Below, one piece after another: positions 28,021-36,357 of a DNA stretch of 64,000 nucleotides (position 1 is its first letter; each line of letters starts with the position of its first letter). The position numbers were made by a program, and so were the translations under genes. A model generated the notes under the pieces. The model did no database searches, was not told the origin of the DNA, and was given only the letters and a program-made list of their open reading frames with translations. This DNA is from Microbacterium sp. Root180 (GTDB lineage: Bacteria; Actinomycetota; Actinomycetes; Actinomycetales; Microbacteriaceae), in assembly GCF_001428485.1 (NCBI RefSeq), contig NZ_LMHS01000001.1:682404-746403 (forward strand), given 5' to 3'.

Positions 28021-29050
28021 GGGTGGCGCTCCTCGCGGTGGTGATTCCACTATCGGCAGCTTCAGCGGCACGGTTGCGGTGGACGTCCGTGAGTGCCGCT
28101 TGCAGGTCGGTGCGCGCGAAGGTGAAACCGGCTTCGGTGAGGATCCCGGGGAGGACGTACCGACTCTTGAGGATCAGTTCGGATTCGGTGTGCAGTGCCC
28201 ACATGCCCAGCTCCAGCATCCACCGTCGGGCGGGGAGCCCGAACGGCGCACCGACCACTCGGCGCAGTGTCCGCATCAACGTGCGGTTGTCCGACGGTGA
28301 GGGGGAGGCGATGTTGATCGGCCCGACGAGGCGGTCGTCGTCGCGGATGAATCTGATCGCCGCGACGACGTCGTCGATGTGCACCCAGCTGAACTTCTGC
28401 CGCCCGCCCGTGCGGTACCAGGGGGCTGTGCGCTGGCCGGTCGGATGTGCCCCGACGCCACGGTAGCGACGGTGCGGTGGGCACCAGCCGTCGTACTGCG
28501 TCCCGCCGAGTCCGAACCGGGCCGTCGTGAGCAGCATCCGCGTCGCCGGGCCGTCGCCGATCACGATAGCCATCCGAAGCGCGACCCGTCGCGTGTCGGG
28601 GAGGGACCCCGTGAACAGCTCCCGCTCCCAGGCGGTGGCGACATCGACCGAGAATCCTGATCCGATCTCACCGTCTGCTTCCGTGTTCGGGTGATCCGTC
28701 GACTGCTGATAGATGGTCGCCGTCGACGCGTTGAGCCAGACCCGGGGGGGCCGCTCCGCACGCTCGATCGCGTCTCGCAGGGCACGCGTGGTCGAGAGTC
28801 TCGAGTCGAGGATCTCCTGTCGGTTCTGGTCGGTGTAGCGGCAGTTCACCGACCTGCCGGCAAAGTTGACCACGACATCCGCGCCATCGACAGCTCGACT
28901 GATCGCATCGTGATCGAACCACCGGATGCCGGCACTTCGGCCGATGTGTCGCAGTTCGTACCCGTCTGCCGCGAACGCCTCCGCCACCTTGGCGCCGATG
29001 AATCCGCTCCCCCCGGCGATCACTGCGACCGGTCTGCGACTCTCGCTCAT
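28010..29050 (-). CDS. TIGR01777-type NAD(P)-binding epimerase
   Basis: A 346-residue short-chain dehydrogenase/epimerase. The N-terminal Rossmann motif GGSGFIGAKVAEA (about residues 13-25) lacks a typical leader. Family landmarks include VVVNFAGRSVNCRYTDQNR and WVHIDDVVAAIRFI, and the C-terminal ~45 residues form a DUF1731-like domain (PARRWMLELGMWALHTES...). Enzymatic function of this family is not established. First gene of a minus operon with TetR and DUF2071, facing an SRPBCC gene. Confidence 0.9.
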   Translation of the reverse strand: MSESRRPVAVIAGGSGFIGAKVAEAFAADGYELRHIGRSAGIRWFDHDAISRAVDGADVVVNFAGRSVNCRYTDQNRQEILDSRLSTTRALRDAIERAERPPRVWLNASTATIYQQSTDHPNTEADGEIGSGFSVDVATAWERELFTGSLPDTRRVALRMAIVIGDGPATRMLLTTARFGLGGTQYDGWCPPHRRYRGVGAHPTGQRTAPWYRTGGRQKFSWVHIDDVVAAIRFIRDDDRLVGPINIASPSPSDNRTLMRTLRRVVGAPFGLPARRWMLELGMWALHTESELILKSRYVLPGILTEAGFTFARTDLQAALTDVHRNRAAEAADSGITTARSATHVV

Positions 29051-29070
29051 GCCCGAACAGTACTACACTT

Positions 29071-29084
29071 CTGAACATGTTCAG
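29071..29084. promoter_or_regulatory. TetR operator candidate CTGAACATGTTCAG
   Basis: A perfect 14-bp palindrome in the 70-bp gap between the divergent epimerase-TetR-DUF2071 operon and the SRPBCC gene. TetR dimers usually bind palindromes of this size; control of both directions is inferred. Confidence 0.75.
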
Positions 29085-29120
29085 TAATACCCCAACGCGC
29101 GATCTGACGTGGAGCGAACG

Positions 29121-29573
29121 GTGAGCAGTTCCTTCACTGTCGAGACGCGGACGAGCCTGCCCGTGGAGGAGCTGTTCGATGTTTCGCTGAGTATTGACGA
29201 ACACCTGGCGTCGATGGACCGTTCGCGGGAACGAGCGATTGCGGGGGTCACCACTGGGTCGATCGGACTCGACGAAACCGTGACATGGCGCGCCCGGCAC
29301 TTCGGGATCTGGTTCACCATGACATCGCAGATCACCGCCCTCGACCGACCCAGCCGATTCGTCGACGAGCAGGTTCACGGACCCTTCCGATCCTTCCGTC
29401 ACGAGCACTCATTCACGCGCGACGGCGAGACCACCGTGATGATCGACACGATCACACTCGCCTCACCGGTCTTCGGGCTGCTCGCCGAGCGACTCGTACT
29501 CGTCCCGTACCTGCGCCACCTCATCCGTCACCGCAATCGGCATCTGCTGGCACGTCCGGCGACCCGGCGATGA
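29121..29573 (+). CDS. SRPBCC (START-like) family protein
   Basis: A 150-residue helix-grip protein. It follows the SRPBCC pattern of an initial strand with FTVETRTSLPVEELFDVSLSIDEHLASM, a long middle sheet (SRFVDEQVHGPFRSFRHEHSF) and a C-terminal helix. It is related to the coenzyme Q-binding/cyclase-like type that often accompanies TIGR01777 epimerases. GTG at 29121 was chosen over GTG 29109 because GGAG lies 6 bp upstream. It is divergent from the epimerase operon across the TetR palindrome, so it belongs to the same module. Confidence 0.83.
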   Translation: MSSSFTVETRTSLPVEELFDVSLSIDEHLASMDRSRERAIAGVTTGSIGLDETVTWRARHFGIWFTMTSQITALDRPSRFVDEQVHGPFRSFRHEHSFTRDGETTVMIDTITLASPVFGLLAERLVLVPYLRHLIRHRNRHLLARPATRR

Positions 29574-29613
29574 TCGGAGCATTCGCACCGAGAGACAGTG
29601 TGCCCGCGCTCGT

Positions 29614-30339
29614 TCAGCGCTCCCGGCCCAGGGCATCAGACAGCATGCCCTGCATGTCCGCCAGCTGAGTCTCGAGGGCGCGGATGTGGCCGACGGTGGC
29701 GGCCTCCTGCTCGGCGTCCCGCTCGGCGACCCGCTCCACGATCCAGGATGCGAGCGTCGCGGTCACCACACCCAGCAGCGCCACGCCTCCGATCATGAGA
29801 CCGACGGCGATCAGTCGGCCGAGGGTGGTCACGGGGGTGTAGTCGCCGTATCCGACGGTCGTTCCGGTGACAAATGCCCACCACATCGCTTCGCCGAACG
29901 TCTCGATGTTCGAGCCGGGCTGCCCGCGCTCGGCATCGAGCACCGCCAGCGCCGCCACGAAGATGAGTAGCGCCGACGCGCTCGCGACGTAGATCGCGAT
30001 CTTGCCGCGGATGGCCGTGCCCACGGTCCGCTGGAGCACCGTCAGGAGCGTGACCAGCCGCAGGATGCGCAGCGGCCGGAGCATCGGCAGCACGACTACG
30101 CACAAATCGAACCAATGCGTGTAGAACCATCGCCACCGTCGCTCGCGTCCAACGAGCATGAGACACGCGACATAGTCCGCGAGGAACGCGCCCCACGTCA
30201 CCCACATCACCGCCTCGGCGACTGTATCGGCAGGGCCGGACAGATCCGCGATCACCTGCCACGCGTAGGCCACGAGGAACAGGGCGGAGGCGATGATGAG
30301 GGGCCACTCGGTGACCCGCTGCCAGCGGTCGTAGTCCAT
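29614..30339 (-). CDS. Voltage-gated-type potassium channel
   Basis: A 241-residue ion channel subunit. Helices S1-S4 occupy roughly residues 12-110, with a basic MLRPLRILRLVTLLTVLQR S4-like segment. The pore loop carries the selectivity filter TVGYGD near residue 170, between the S5 and S6 helices. A C-terminal coiled coil (VERVAERDAEQEAATVGHIRALETQLADMQ, about 200-230) suits tetramer assembly. No RCK/TrkA domain. It ends 41 bp from the convergent SRPBCC gene. Confidence 0.93.
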   Translation of the reverse strand: MDYDRWQRVTEWPLIIASALFLVAYAWQVIADLSGPADTVAEAVMWVTWGAFLADYVACLMLVGRERRWRWFYTHWFDLCVVVLPMLRPLRILRLVTLLTVLQRTVGTAIRGKIAIYVASASALLIFVAALAVLDAERGQPGSNIETFGEAMWWAFVTGTTVGYGDYTPVTTLGRLIAVGLMIGGVALLGVVTATLASWIVERVAERDAEQEAATVGHIRALETQLADMQGMLSDALGRER

Positions 30340-30402
30340 GGGCGTGATCGTAGGGCGTGTCAAGCGCTCGCGTGAACCGGCATCCTCTGCGAGCGTGGGG
30401 CC

Positions 30403-30786
30403 ATGATGAGAACCGCCGCCCGCTGGCTGCTCGCCGCCGCCATGGTCTTCGCCGGTGTGAGCCACCTGTTCTGGGCTCGAGAGGAGTTCCGGGCACAGGT
30501 GCCCGCCCTCGCCACGAAGGTGATGGACGAAGACGCGGTGGTCGTGGCATCCGGCGTCGTCGAGGTCATGCTCGGAGCTGCGCTCGTCGCCCTGCCCGAG
30601 TCCCGCGGGCGCGTCGGGGCGATCCTGGCCGCATTCTTCGTGGCCGTGTTCCCGGGGAACATCGAGCAGTACGTCAAGCGCCGGGACGGATTCGGCCTCG
30701 ACAGCGACCGCAAGCGGCTCGTGCGCCTGTTCTTCCAGCCCGTGCTGGTCGCGTGGGCTCTCTGGTCCACGCGCGGCGCGCGCTGA
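30403..30786 (+). CDS. DoxX-like membrane protein
   Basis: A 127-residue protein with four hydrophobic segments (about 7-23, 47-63, 70-86, 108-124) and the DoxX-type VFAGVSHLFW start. Many members are small integral membrane proteins of unknown role. It is divergent from the K+ channel gene and followed by a perfect hairpin at 30849-30882. Confidence 0.82.
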   Translation: MMRTAARWLLAAAMVFAGVSHLFWAREEFRAQVPALATKVMDEDAVVVASGVVEVMLGAALVALPESRGRVGAILAAFFVAVFPGNIEQYVKRRDGFGLDSDRKRLVRLFFQPVLVAWALWSTRGAR

Positions 30787-30848
30787 TACCAACACCCGGC
30801 CGCCGGCCCGGTCGCGGCGAGGGATCATCCTCCCGGGGTGAGGCCGCG

Positions 30849-30882
30849 CGGCGTGACGCTCTCTACAGTGAGCGTCACGCCG
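30849..30882 (+). terminator. Perfect 13-bp-arm hairpin
   Basis: Arms CGGCGTGACGCTC and GAGCGTCACGCCG around an 8-bp loop (TCTACAGT), 63 bp after the DoxX-like gene and 52 bp before the collagen-like gene. Likely terminator of the former, or an operator for the latter; there is no T-run. Confidence 0.6.
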
Positions 30883-30933
30883 CTCCGCGCGACCCCCGAG
30901 CGCTCTGGGGAGCGGTCGAATGGAGTCGTGCCC

Positions 30934-31551
30934 ATGTCCGCCAGCCCCCAGCCGCCGGCCGCGCCTTCGACGGTCTCCCGCGGAACCCTGATCTGGTTCG
31001 GTCTCGCGATCGTCATCCTTGCCTTCTTCGCCGCGTTCCTCGGTTCGTGGCTGGCGCGATCGGTGGATACGACGCCGGCAGCGGCCGAGGCCACGCCGAC
31101 CGCCGAGCAGACGGCAACCGCCGAGGACTATGAGGCGGCCCTCGAGGAGATCCTCCCCGCGGGTGCGGCCGTGCGCGCCGGATCGGGCGTCCCCGAAGCG
31201 GGCAAGGGCTACGACGGTGACGTCTACATCGACGTCGCGACGGCCGATGTGTACCTGTTCGAGGACGGCGAGTGGACGCTCGTCGGCAACATCCGCGAGT
31301 CCGCTGCGGAGAACCTCACCGGTGCGACAGGTGCGTCCGGCGCCACCGGATCCCAGGGTGACCAGGGCGCGCAGGGCGAGCAGGGCGATCCCGGCACCCA
31401 GGTCTCGCTCGGTACCGGCGAGCCCGCGCAAGCCACCTGCCAGGGCGACGAGATCTACATCGACACGTCGACGCCGATGTTCTACCAGTGCGCCGACGAG
31501 GCATGGGTCTCGTTCGCGCCGCCGGTCGCCGGGACCGCGCCCGAGGAGTGA
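30934..31551 (+). CDS. Membrane-anchored protein with a collagen-like Gly-X-Y tract
   Basis: A 205-residue protein: a short cytoplasmic Pro/Ser N-terminus, one membrane helix (LIWFGLAIVILAFFAAFLGSWLA, about residues 19-41) and an outside domain. Residues about 129-153 form eight Gly-X-Y triplets (GATGASGATGSQGDQG...), flanked on each side by a similar small module (DVYIDVATADVYLFEDGEWTLVG and EIYIDTSTPMFYQCADEAWVSF). The repeat can seed a short triple helix, and the flanking modules resemble each other, suggesting duplication around the tract. ATG 30934 gives the helix at the usual distance. Function unknown. Confidence 0.8.
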   Translation: MSASPQPPAAPSTVSRGTLIWFGLAIVILAFFAAFLGSWLARSVDTTPAAAEATPTAEQTATAEDYEAALEEILPAGAAVRAGSGVPEAGKGYDGDVYIDVATADVYLFEDGEWTLVGNIRESAAENLTGATGASGATGSQGDQGAQGEQGDPGTQVSLGTGEPAQATCQGDEIYIDTSTPMFYQCADEAWVSFAPPVAGTAPEE

Positions 31552-31564
31552 TCCGGATTCACCG

Positions 31565-32674
31565 TCAGCGCCGGGTCGACACCGTCACGGTGAACTTCGC
31601 ATTGCGCGCGACCTGACGCGTCGGGCCGACGAGCCGCTCGAGGGCGGGTCGGTATCGCAGCGCCGAGTTCCACACCGTCCACAGTTCTCCGCCGGACCGC
31701 AGCACGCGTGCGGCGTCGGCGAACATCCGCGGTGCGACGCTCTCACTGACGGCGGTCCCCACGTGGAACGGGGGATTGAGCGCGATGAAGGAGGCCGACC
31801 CGTCGGGGCGCGATCCGAGCACGTCGTCGCGCACGACCTCGACGCGATCGGCGACGCCGTTCGCCTCCGCTGTGGCGCGGGCGGATGCGACGGCGGCGGC
31901 GGACTGGTCGCAGGCGAGCACGCGGAGCTCCGGATGCCGCAGCGCCAACGTCGTGGCGACGACGCCGGTGCCGCACGCGAGGTCGATCGCGGCATCCGCT
32001 CCTGCCGGAGGCTCGGGAAGGTGCGCGAGGAGCAAGCGGGTGCCGATGTCGATGGACGCGCCGGCGAAAGCGCCGCCGAATGCACACACGATGAGCCCGT
32101 CGTGGGTCTCGCGGCGCGGCACGGGGTCACGGCCGCCGTGCGGGCCGCGCGCGACGAGTACGCGGGACTTCTGTCGCGCGTGCGTGACGTCGACCCGGGC
32201 GAAGTGCTCCCGCAGGACGTCGTTCATCGCGAGGGTCATGTGCTTGAGCCGGCCGCCGGCGTAGACCACGACGCCCGGATCGGCGTGCGCCGCGACCACG
32301 CCGGCGACATCGCGCAGGGCGTCCAGCGAGCGCGGGAGCCGCAGCAGCACGACCGCCGCGCCGCGCACGAGGTCGGCCGTCAGCGGCAGCGACGTCAGCG
32401 CGTCGCCGAACCCGAATCGCTCGGCGTTCGCCGCGAGGGCCTGCTCGCCGGTGAGGGCGTCCTGGTGCACCCGGATGCCGCGCCCGCCGTCCGCCGCAGC
32501 TCCGAGGGCGAGCGCGCCGTACGCGTCGCCGATCACCGAGATCGCTTCGCCTGCCGTGCCGGATCGTGCATCGGCAGACTCGTCGAGGATCAGCCGGTCT
32601 GCGGCATCCGACGCCGGAAGTCCGGGGCCTTCGAGATCGGGCCAGCGGCGCAGCGCGGCGGGGGAGTAGTCCAC
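31565..32674 (-). CDS. RsmC/RlmG-like class I methyltransferase
   Basis: A 369-residue protein with a degenerate N-terminal half and a catalytic C-terminal half, the two-domain layout of RsmC/RlmG rRNA guanine-N2 methyltransferases. The SAM loop is AIDLACGTGVVATTLALRHP (about residue 235) and the catalytic motif NPPFHVG (about 307), which is diagnostic for N2-guanine methylation in this family. GTG 32674 or GTG 32683 could start the protein. It ends 13 bp from the convergent collagen-like gene. The exact rRNA position is unknown. Confidence 0.86.
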   Translation of the reverse strand: MDYSPAALRRWPDLEGPGLPASDAADRLILDESADARSGTAGEAISVIGDAYGALALGAAADGGRGIRVHQDALTGEQALAANAERFGFGDALTSLPLTADLVRGAAVVLLRLPRSLDALRDVAGVVAAHADPGVVVYAGGRLKHMTLAMNDVLREHFARVDVTHARQKSRVLVARGPHGGRDPVPRRETHDGLIVCAFGGAFAGASIDIGTRLLLAHLPEPPAGADAAIDLACGTGVVATTLALRHPELRVLACDQSAAAVASARATAEANGVADRVEVVRDDVLGSRPDGSASFIALNPPFHVGTAVSESVAPRMFADAARVLRSGGELWTVWNSALRYRPALERLVGPTRQVARNAKFTVTVSTRR

Positions 32675-32700
32675 CGTCCCCACGGTACCGGCGACGCCGC

Positions 32701-32775
32701 GTGAAACCGCGGGGAGAAATGGCCGCTTCCGGGCCGGGCTCGCGGCCCTGACCCGGAATCTCCCCGCCGTTTCAC
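32701..32775. repeat. Imperfect inverted repeat (type B) in a divergent gap
   Basis: Arms GTGAAACCGCGGGGAGA and TCTCCCCGCCGTTTCAC (one mismatch), about 40 bp apart, with an internal CGGGCCGGGCTCGCGGCCCTGACCCGG stretch. It lies between the divergent methyltransferase and DUF3817 genes, so it does not look like a terminator. Confidence 0.75.
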
Positions 32776-32843
32776 CGGGTCGGGCGGTCAGGACCGCACC
32801 GGCCGCAAACGTAGGCTGGAGGCACCCCACCCGAAGGAGACCC

Positions 32844-33308
32844 GTGTTCCGCACGCCCTTGAACCTGTTCCGAGTTCTGGCTGTTGCGGAGGCGATCTCG
32901 TGGACCCTGCTCCTCGCGGGACTCGTGGTGCGGGCGACCACCGACCTCGCCGTCGCGGTCACGGTCGGCGGCGGCATCCACGGGTTCGTGTTCCTGTCGT
33001 ACGGCGCGACGGCGGTGCTCGTCGCGAAGAACCAGCGCTGGGGAGCGTGGCCGACGATCGTCGCGATCGGGAGCGCGGTGATCCCGTACGCGACGATCCC
33101 GACCGAGCTCTGGCTGCACCGCTCCGGCCGGCTCGCCGGTCCGTGGCGCCTGCAGGCGACGGACGACCCGCGGGATGCCGCGTGGCACGACCGCCTGATG
33201 CGATGGTTCCTGGGTCGTGCGTGGCTGCTCGCCGTGCTCATCGCGGTCGCCGTGGTCGCGCTGTATGTCGTGCTGCTGATCGTCGGTCCGCCTGGCGGCC
33301 GCGACTGA
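32844..33308 (+). CDS. DUF3817 membrane protein
   Basis: A 154-residue actinobacterial membrane protein with three to four helices: FRVLAVAEAISWTLLLAGLVV near the N-terminus, FVFLSYGATAVLVA (about 48-61), TIVAIGSAVIPYATIPTELWL (about 70-90) and a last helix LLAVLIAVAVVALYVVLLIV (about 127-146). GTG at 32844 follows AAGGAGACC. Role unknown; family members are common in actinobacteria. The last 38 bases of the gene, stop included, recur 52 bp downstream. Confidence 0.87.
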   Translation: MFRTPLNLFRVLAVAEAISWTLLLAGLVVRATTDLAVAVTVGGGIHGFVFLSYGATAVLVAKNQRWGAWPTIVAIGSAVIPYATIPTELWLHRSGRLAGPWRLQATDDPRDAAWHDRLMRWFLGRAWLLAVLIAVAVVALYVVLLIVGPPGGRD

Positions 33309-33360
33309 GCCTGGACGGGCTGTGCTGCTGATCGTCGGTCCGCCGGGCGGCCGCGACTGA
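33271..33360 (+). repeat. 52-bp tandem copy of the DUF3817 gene 3' end
   Basis: TGCTGCTGATCGTCGGTCC occurs at 33271 within the gene and at 33323 downstream. The copy, including the stop, differs at a single position over 38 bases, so this is the youngest-looking of the window's 3'-end duplications. Confidence 0.92.
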
Positions 33361-33378
33361 GCCCCGGCGAGTCCTCTC

Positions 33379-36273
33379 TCACCAGCCGGTCGTCAGCACC
33401 CGGTCCAGCGCGTCCGCGAGAGCGTCCGCGCTGGCGCGGGTGAAGCACATCGGCGGCTTGATCTTCAGGATGTTCTGGTGGTCGCCCGTCGGCTGGGCGA
33501 TCACGCCGAGGTCGCGCAGCCGTGCGCAGATCAGGGCGGTCTCGGTCGTCGCGGGCTCCCCTGTGACGCGGTCGCGCACGAGCTCCGGGCCGAGGTAGAA
33601 CCCCGAGCCGTGCACGACGCCGATGAGCGGATGCCGCTCCCCGAGCTCCTCGAGCCGTCCCTTGAGGTAGCCGCCGACGTCGCGGGCGTTCTCCTGCAGG
33701 CGTTCGTCGCGGATCACGTCGAGCACCGTGAGTCCGACGACGCTGGAGACCGGGCTCCCGCCCGCCGACGAGAAGAAGTAGCCGCCCGCCCGGTAGCGCT
33801 CGGCGATCTCGCGGGTCGTGATGACCGCGCCGAGCGGATGCCCGTTGTCCATGGCCTTGGCGACCGCGACGACATCCGGCACGACCCCCTGCTGCTCGAA
33901 GCCCCAGAACCACTCCCCGAGGCGGCCGTAGCCGACCTGGACCTCGTCGGCGATCGCAAGCCCGCCGTGGGCCCGCACCGCCCCGTACACGGCGGCGAGG
34001 TATCCCTCGGGCAGGGCGACTCCGCCGCCGTTGCCGAACAGGGTCTCGGCGATGAAGGCGCCGGGCGCGGACCCGGCAGCGGCCAGACGCTCGATCTCGG
34101 CCACGGCATCCGCGGCGTAGCGGCCGGGCTCGTCTCGGTGCCTGCCACGCAGCGGATGGGGCGCGGGCACTGTGTGCACCCATGCCGGCCGGGTCTCGAG
34201 GGCGGCGGGATTGTCGGCGACCGACGTCGAGACGGCGTCGCTCAGGTAGGTCCACCCGTGATACGCCTCCTCCACCGAGAGCACATCCGTGCGCCCCGAC
34301 CACGCCTGTCCGAGGCGCAGCGCGAGGTCGACGGCCTCCGAGCCGCTGTTCACGAGGAACACCGTGTCGAGCGGGTCGGGCACGAGCTCCGCCAGGCGCT
34401 CCGAGAACTCCACGACCGAGGCGTAGTGGAACCGCGAGTTGGTGTTGAGCAGGCTCCACTGCTCGGCGACGGCGGCCACCAGCCGAGGGTGGGCGTGCCC
34501 GATCGAGGTCACATTGTTGAGGGTGTCGAGGTACACGCGGCCGTCCGCGTCGACGAGGTGCTCGCGCCACCCGCGCACCATCACCGGCGGCTCCGGGAAG
34601 TAGTGCTCCTGCACGTCGGCGTACACCGCCTCGCGCCGCGCGAGCAGCTGTTCGGCGCGGGGCTCCTGGGGGGAGTCCGGATGCCCCGGCACGAGCTCGC
34701 CCGCATCCGCGACGACCGCGCGCCAGGCCGCGGCGAGGCTCCGCGGCACGAAGCGCGGCGCCTGAACCCCGGCCTTCAGGACCTGCACCCAGAGCGTGCC
34801 CTCGACCTCGCCGACGAGCTCGCCCGCGTCGACGACGCTCCCGTCTCGAAGAGCGCTGCGGACGCCGCCCAGGACCAGGTCGATCTCGCCGCTGCGCAGG
34901 AGGACGCCGTGCGGGGTGGTGGCGACGGTGCCCGCCCAGGGCGCAGCGACCGGCTGAGGGCCATCGACGCGCAGCTCGACCCCGAGAGCGACGTTGCACG
35001 GCTCCTCGGGGTCGTGGAGCCGCGAGCGGGTGAGCCTCGCCTCGCCGAAGCGGGCGACGGCGACGCGGGCTGAGCCGAGGCATCCGCTCATCACGTCCGC
35101 TTCGACGGAATCCTCGAGCCACCGCCCCTCGTGCAGGACCGGGCTGGTGGGTGAGAAGTCGGCGACGGCGACGTCCTCGCCGGCAAGCCAGGGGAGCAGC
35201 GGCTGACCGGGCGGGAGGGGAAGCGGGTCGGCTGCGCGCCCGGTCGCAACAGCGACCAGCGCCCTGGCCACTTCGAGCGGCACGGCCGTGGCCGCGTCGA
35301 GGATCGCGAGCTCGTGGTCGAGGTTGCCGGCCGCGTAGTCGTTGCCGGGGTCGGTCTCGAGGACGTGGTGGGCGCTCGCGACGAGCGTGGCCGCGCGCAC
35401 GACGAGGAGCGGCCACAGCACTGCGGCTTCGGCGTCGGTGAGCGGGCGTACGCGGTCGTAGGCCGTGACGGCGCGCAGCGCGTGCGCCAGATCGACGCCG
35501 TCGTGGTGCAGCAGCGACGACACGGTGATCGCGAGCTCGCCCACGGTCCAGGTGCGGTTGAGATCTCCGAGGTCGATGACGCCGTCGGGGATGCGGGTGA
35601 CGGGGTCGCCCGTCACGACGTTGTCGTCGGTCAGGTCGCCGTGGATGAACTGCACCGGCAGCTCCGCGGCGACCTCCTCGACGGCGGACCACGCGGATGC
35701 CGCGACATCCGCCAGCCGTTCGCGGAGAGCAGGGTCGGCCACGAAGGGCAGCAGTTCGTCGAGGACCGCGCGGGCGTGGCGCAGGTCCCACTGGTGCACG
35801 CGCTCGGCCTCGGGGGCATCGAGATCGGACAGCGCGAGCGCGGTGCGGGCGGCGAGGCTCCCCATCTCCTCGACCACCGGGCGCGAGAGGTGACCGGAGA
35901 GCGTGGCGCCCTCGAGGAACTCCAGCACGCGCGCGTGCATCACGACCCCGTCGATCTCGAGGCGCAGCGCTGTCGTGCCGTCGGGGAACGCGCGCGCACG
36001 CGGTGCGCGGCATCCCGCGCGCTCCGACAGCAGCGCCGCCGCCGCCGACTGCGCCTCGAGCTCGGCCGCGGACACGCTGGGATTGGCGACCTTCAGAAGA
36101 AGTCGAGGCCCGTCATCGGATTCGAGCAGGAAGTTGCGGTCCTGGTGGCTGCCGAGGGTGCGCGCCGTGGCGACGATTCCCCAGTGCTCGCGCGCGATCG
36201 CCGCGGCTGCGTCCGGCGAGATCTCCGGTGGCGCCGGCTGCGTCACGGCGCCGGGCGTCGGGTCGGCGCTCAT
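33379..36273 (-). CDS. Phosphotransferase - central M23/biotinyl-like domain - class III aminotransferase fusion
   Basis: A 964-residue three-part protein. Residues about 20-330 are an APH/HSK2-type kinase: FIHGDLTDDNVVTG is the catalytic loop with the invariant Asp, and DLGDLNRTWTVGEL the metal-binding stretch. Residues about 340-530 form a small beta-rich domain (GPQPVAAPWAGTVATTPHGVLLRSG) of M23/biotinyl-like appearance. Residues about 550-960 are a class III PLP aminotransferase: VNSGSEAVDLALRL, IADEVQVGYGRLGEWFWGF and VAVAKAMDNGHPLGAV carrying the PLP lysine. Known relatives act on amino alcohol phosphates (phospho-lyases), so phosphorylation then elimination of one substrate in one polypeptide is plausible, but untested. 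ATG 36273 has a GGAGCACCC site. Confidence 0.88.
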   Translation of the reverse strand: MSADPTPGAVTQPAPPEISPDAAAAIAREHWGIVATARTLGSHQDRNFLLESDDGPRLLLKVANPSVSAAELEAQSAAAALLSERAGCRAPRARAFPDGTTALRLEIDGVVMHARVLEFLEGATLSGHLSRPVVEEMGSLAARTALALSDLDAPEAERVHQWDLRHARAVLDELLPFVADPALRERLADVAASAWSAVEEVAAELPVQFIHGDLTDDNVVTGDPVTRIPDGVIDLGDLNRTWTVGELAITVSSLLHHDGVDLAHALRAVTAYDRVRPLTDAEAAVLWPLLVVRAATLVASAHHVLETDPGNDYAAGNLDHELAILDAATAVPLEVARALVAVATGRAADPLPLPPGQPLLPWLAGEDVAVADFSPTSPVLHEGRWLEDSVEADVMSGCLGSARVAVARFGEARLTRSRLHDPEEPCNVALGVELRVDGPQPVAAPWAGTVATTPHGVLLRSGEIDLVLGGVRSALRDGSVVDAGELVGEVEGTLWVQVLKAGVQAPRFVPRSLAAAWRAVVADAGELVPGHPDSPQEPRAEQLLARREAVYADVQEHYFPEPPVMVRGWREHLVDADGRVYLDTLNNVTSIGHAHPRLVAAVAEQWSLLNTNSRFHYASVVEFSERLAELVPDPLDTVFLVNSGSEAVDLALRLGQAWSGRTDVLSVEEAYHGWTYLSDAVSTSVADNPAALETRPAWVHTVPAPHPLRGRHRDEPGRYAADAVAEIERLAAAGSAPGAFIAETLFGNGGGVALPEGYLAAVYGAVRAHGGLAIADEVQVGYGRLGEWFWGFEQQGVVPDVVAVAKAMDNGHPLGAVITTREIAERYRAGGYFFSSAGGSPVSSVVGLTVLDVIRDERLQENARDVGGYLKGRLEELGERHPLIGVVHGSGFYLGPELVRDRVTGEPATTETALICARLRDLGVIAQPTGDHQNILKIKPPMCFTRASADALADALDRVLTTGW

Positions 36274-36357
36274 GGGTGCTCCTTGGTCGAATCCCCTGAG
36301 GCTACCCGCCCCGGGCGCGCGGATTCGTCCGGAATCCGCGCGCTTCACGTCGGCGTG

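Noticed and set aside
31565-36013. A 1482-codon open frame on the minus strand
   Set aside because: It joins the real methyltransferase gene to an antisense-like shadow of the aminotransferase fusion; the added part is Arg-rich low-complexity sequence and the GC-rich third positions belong to the other frame.
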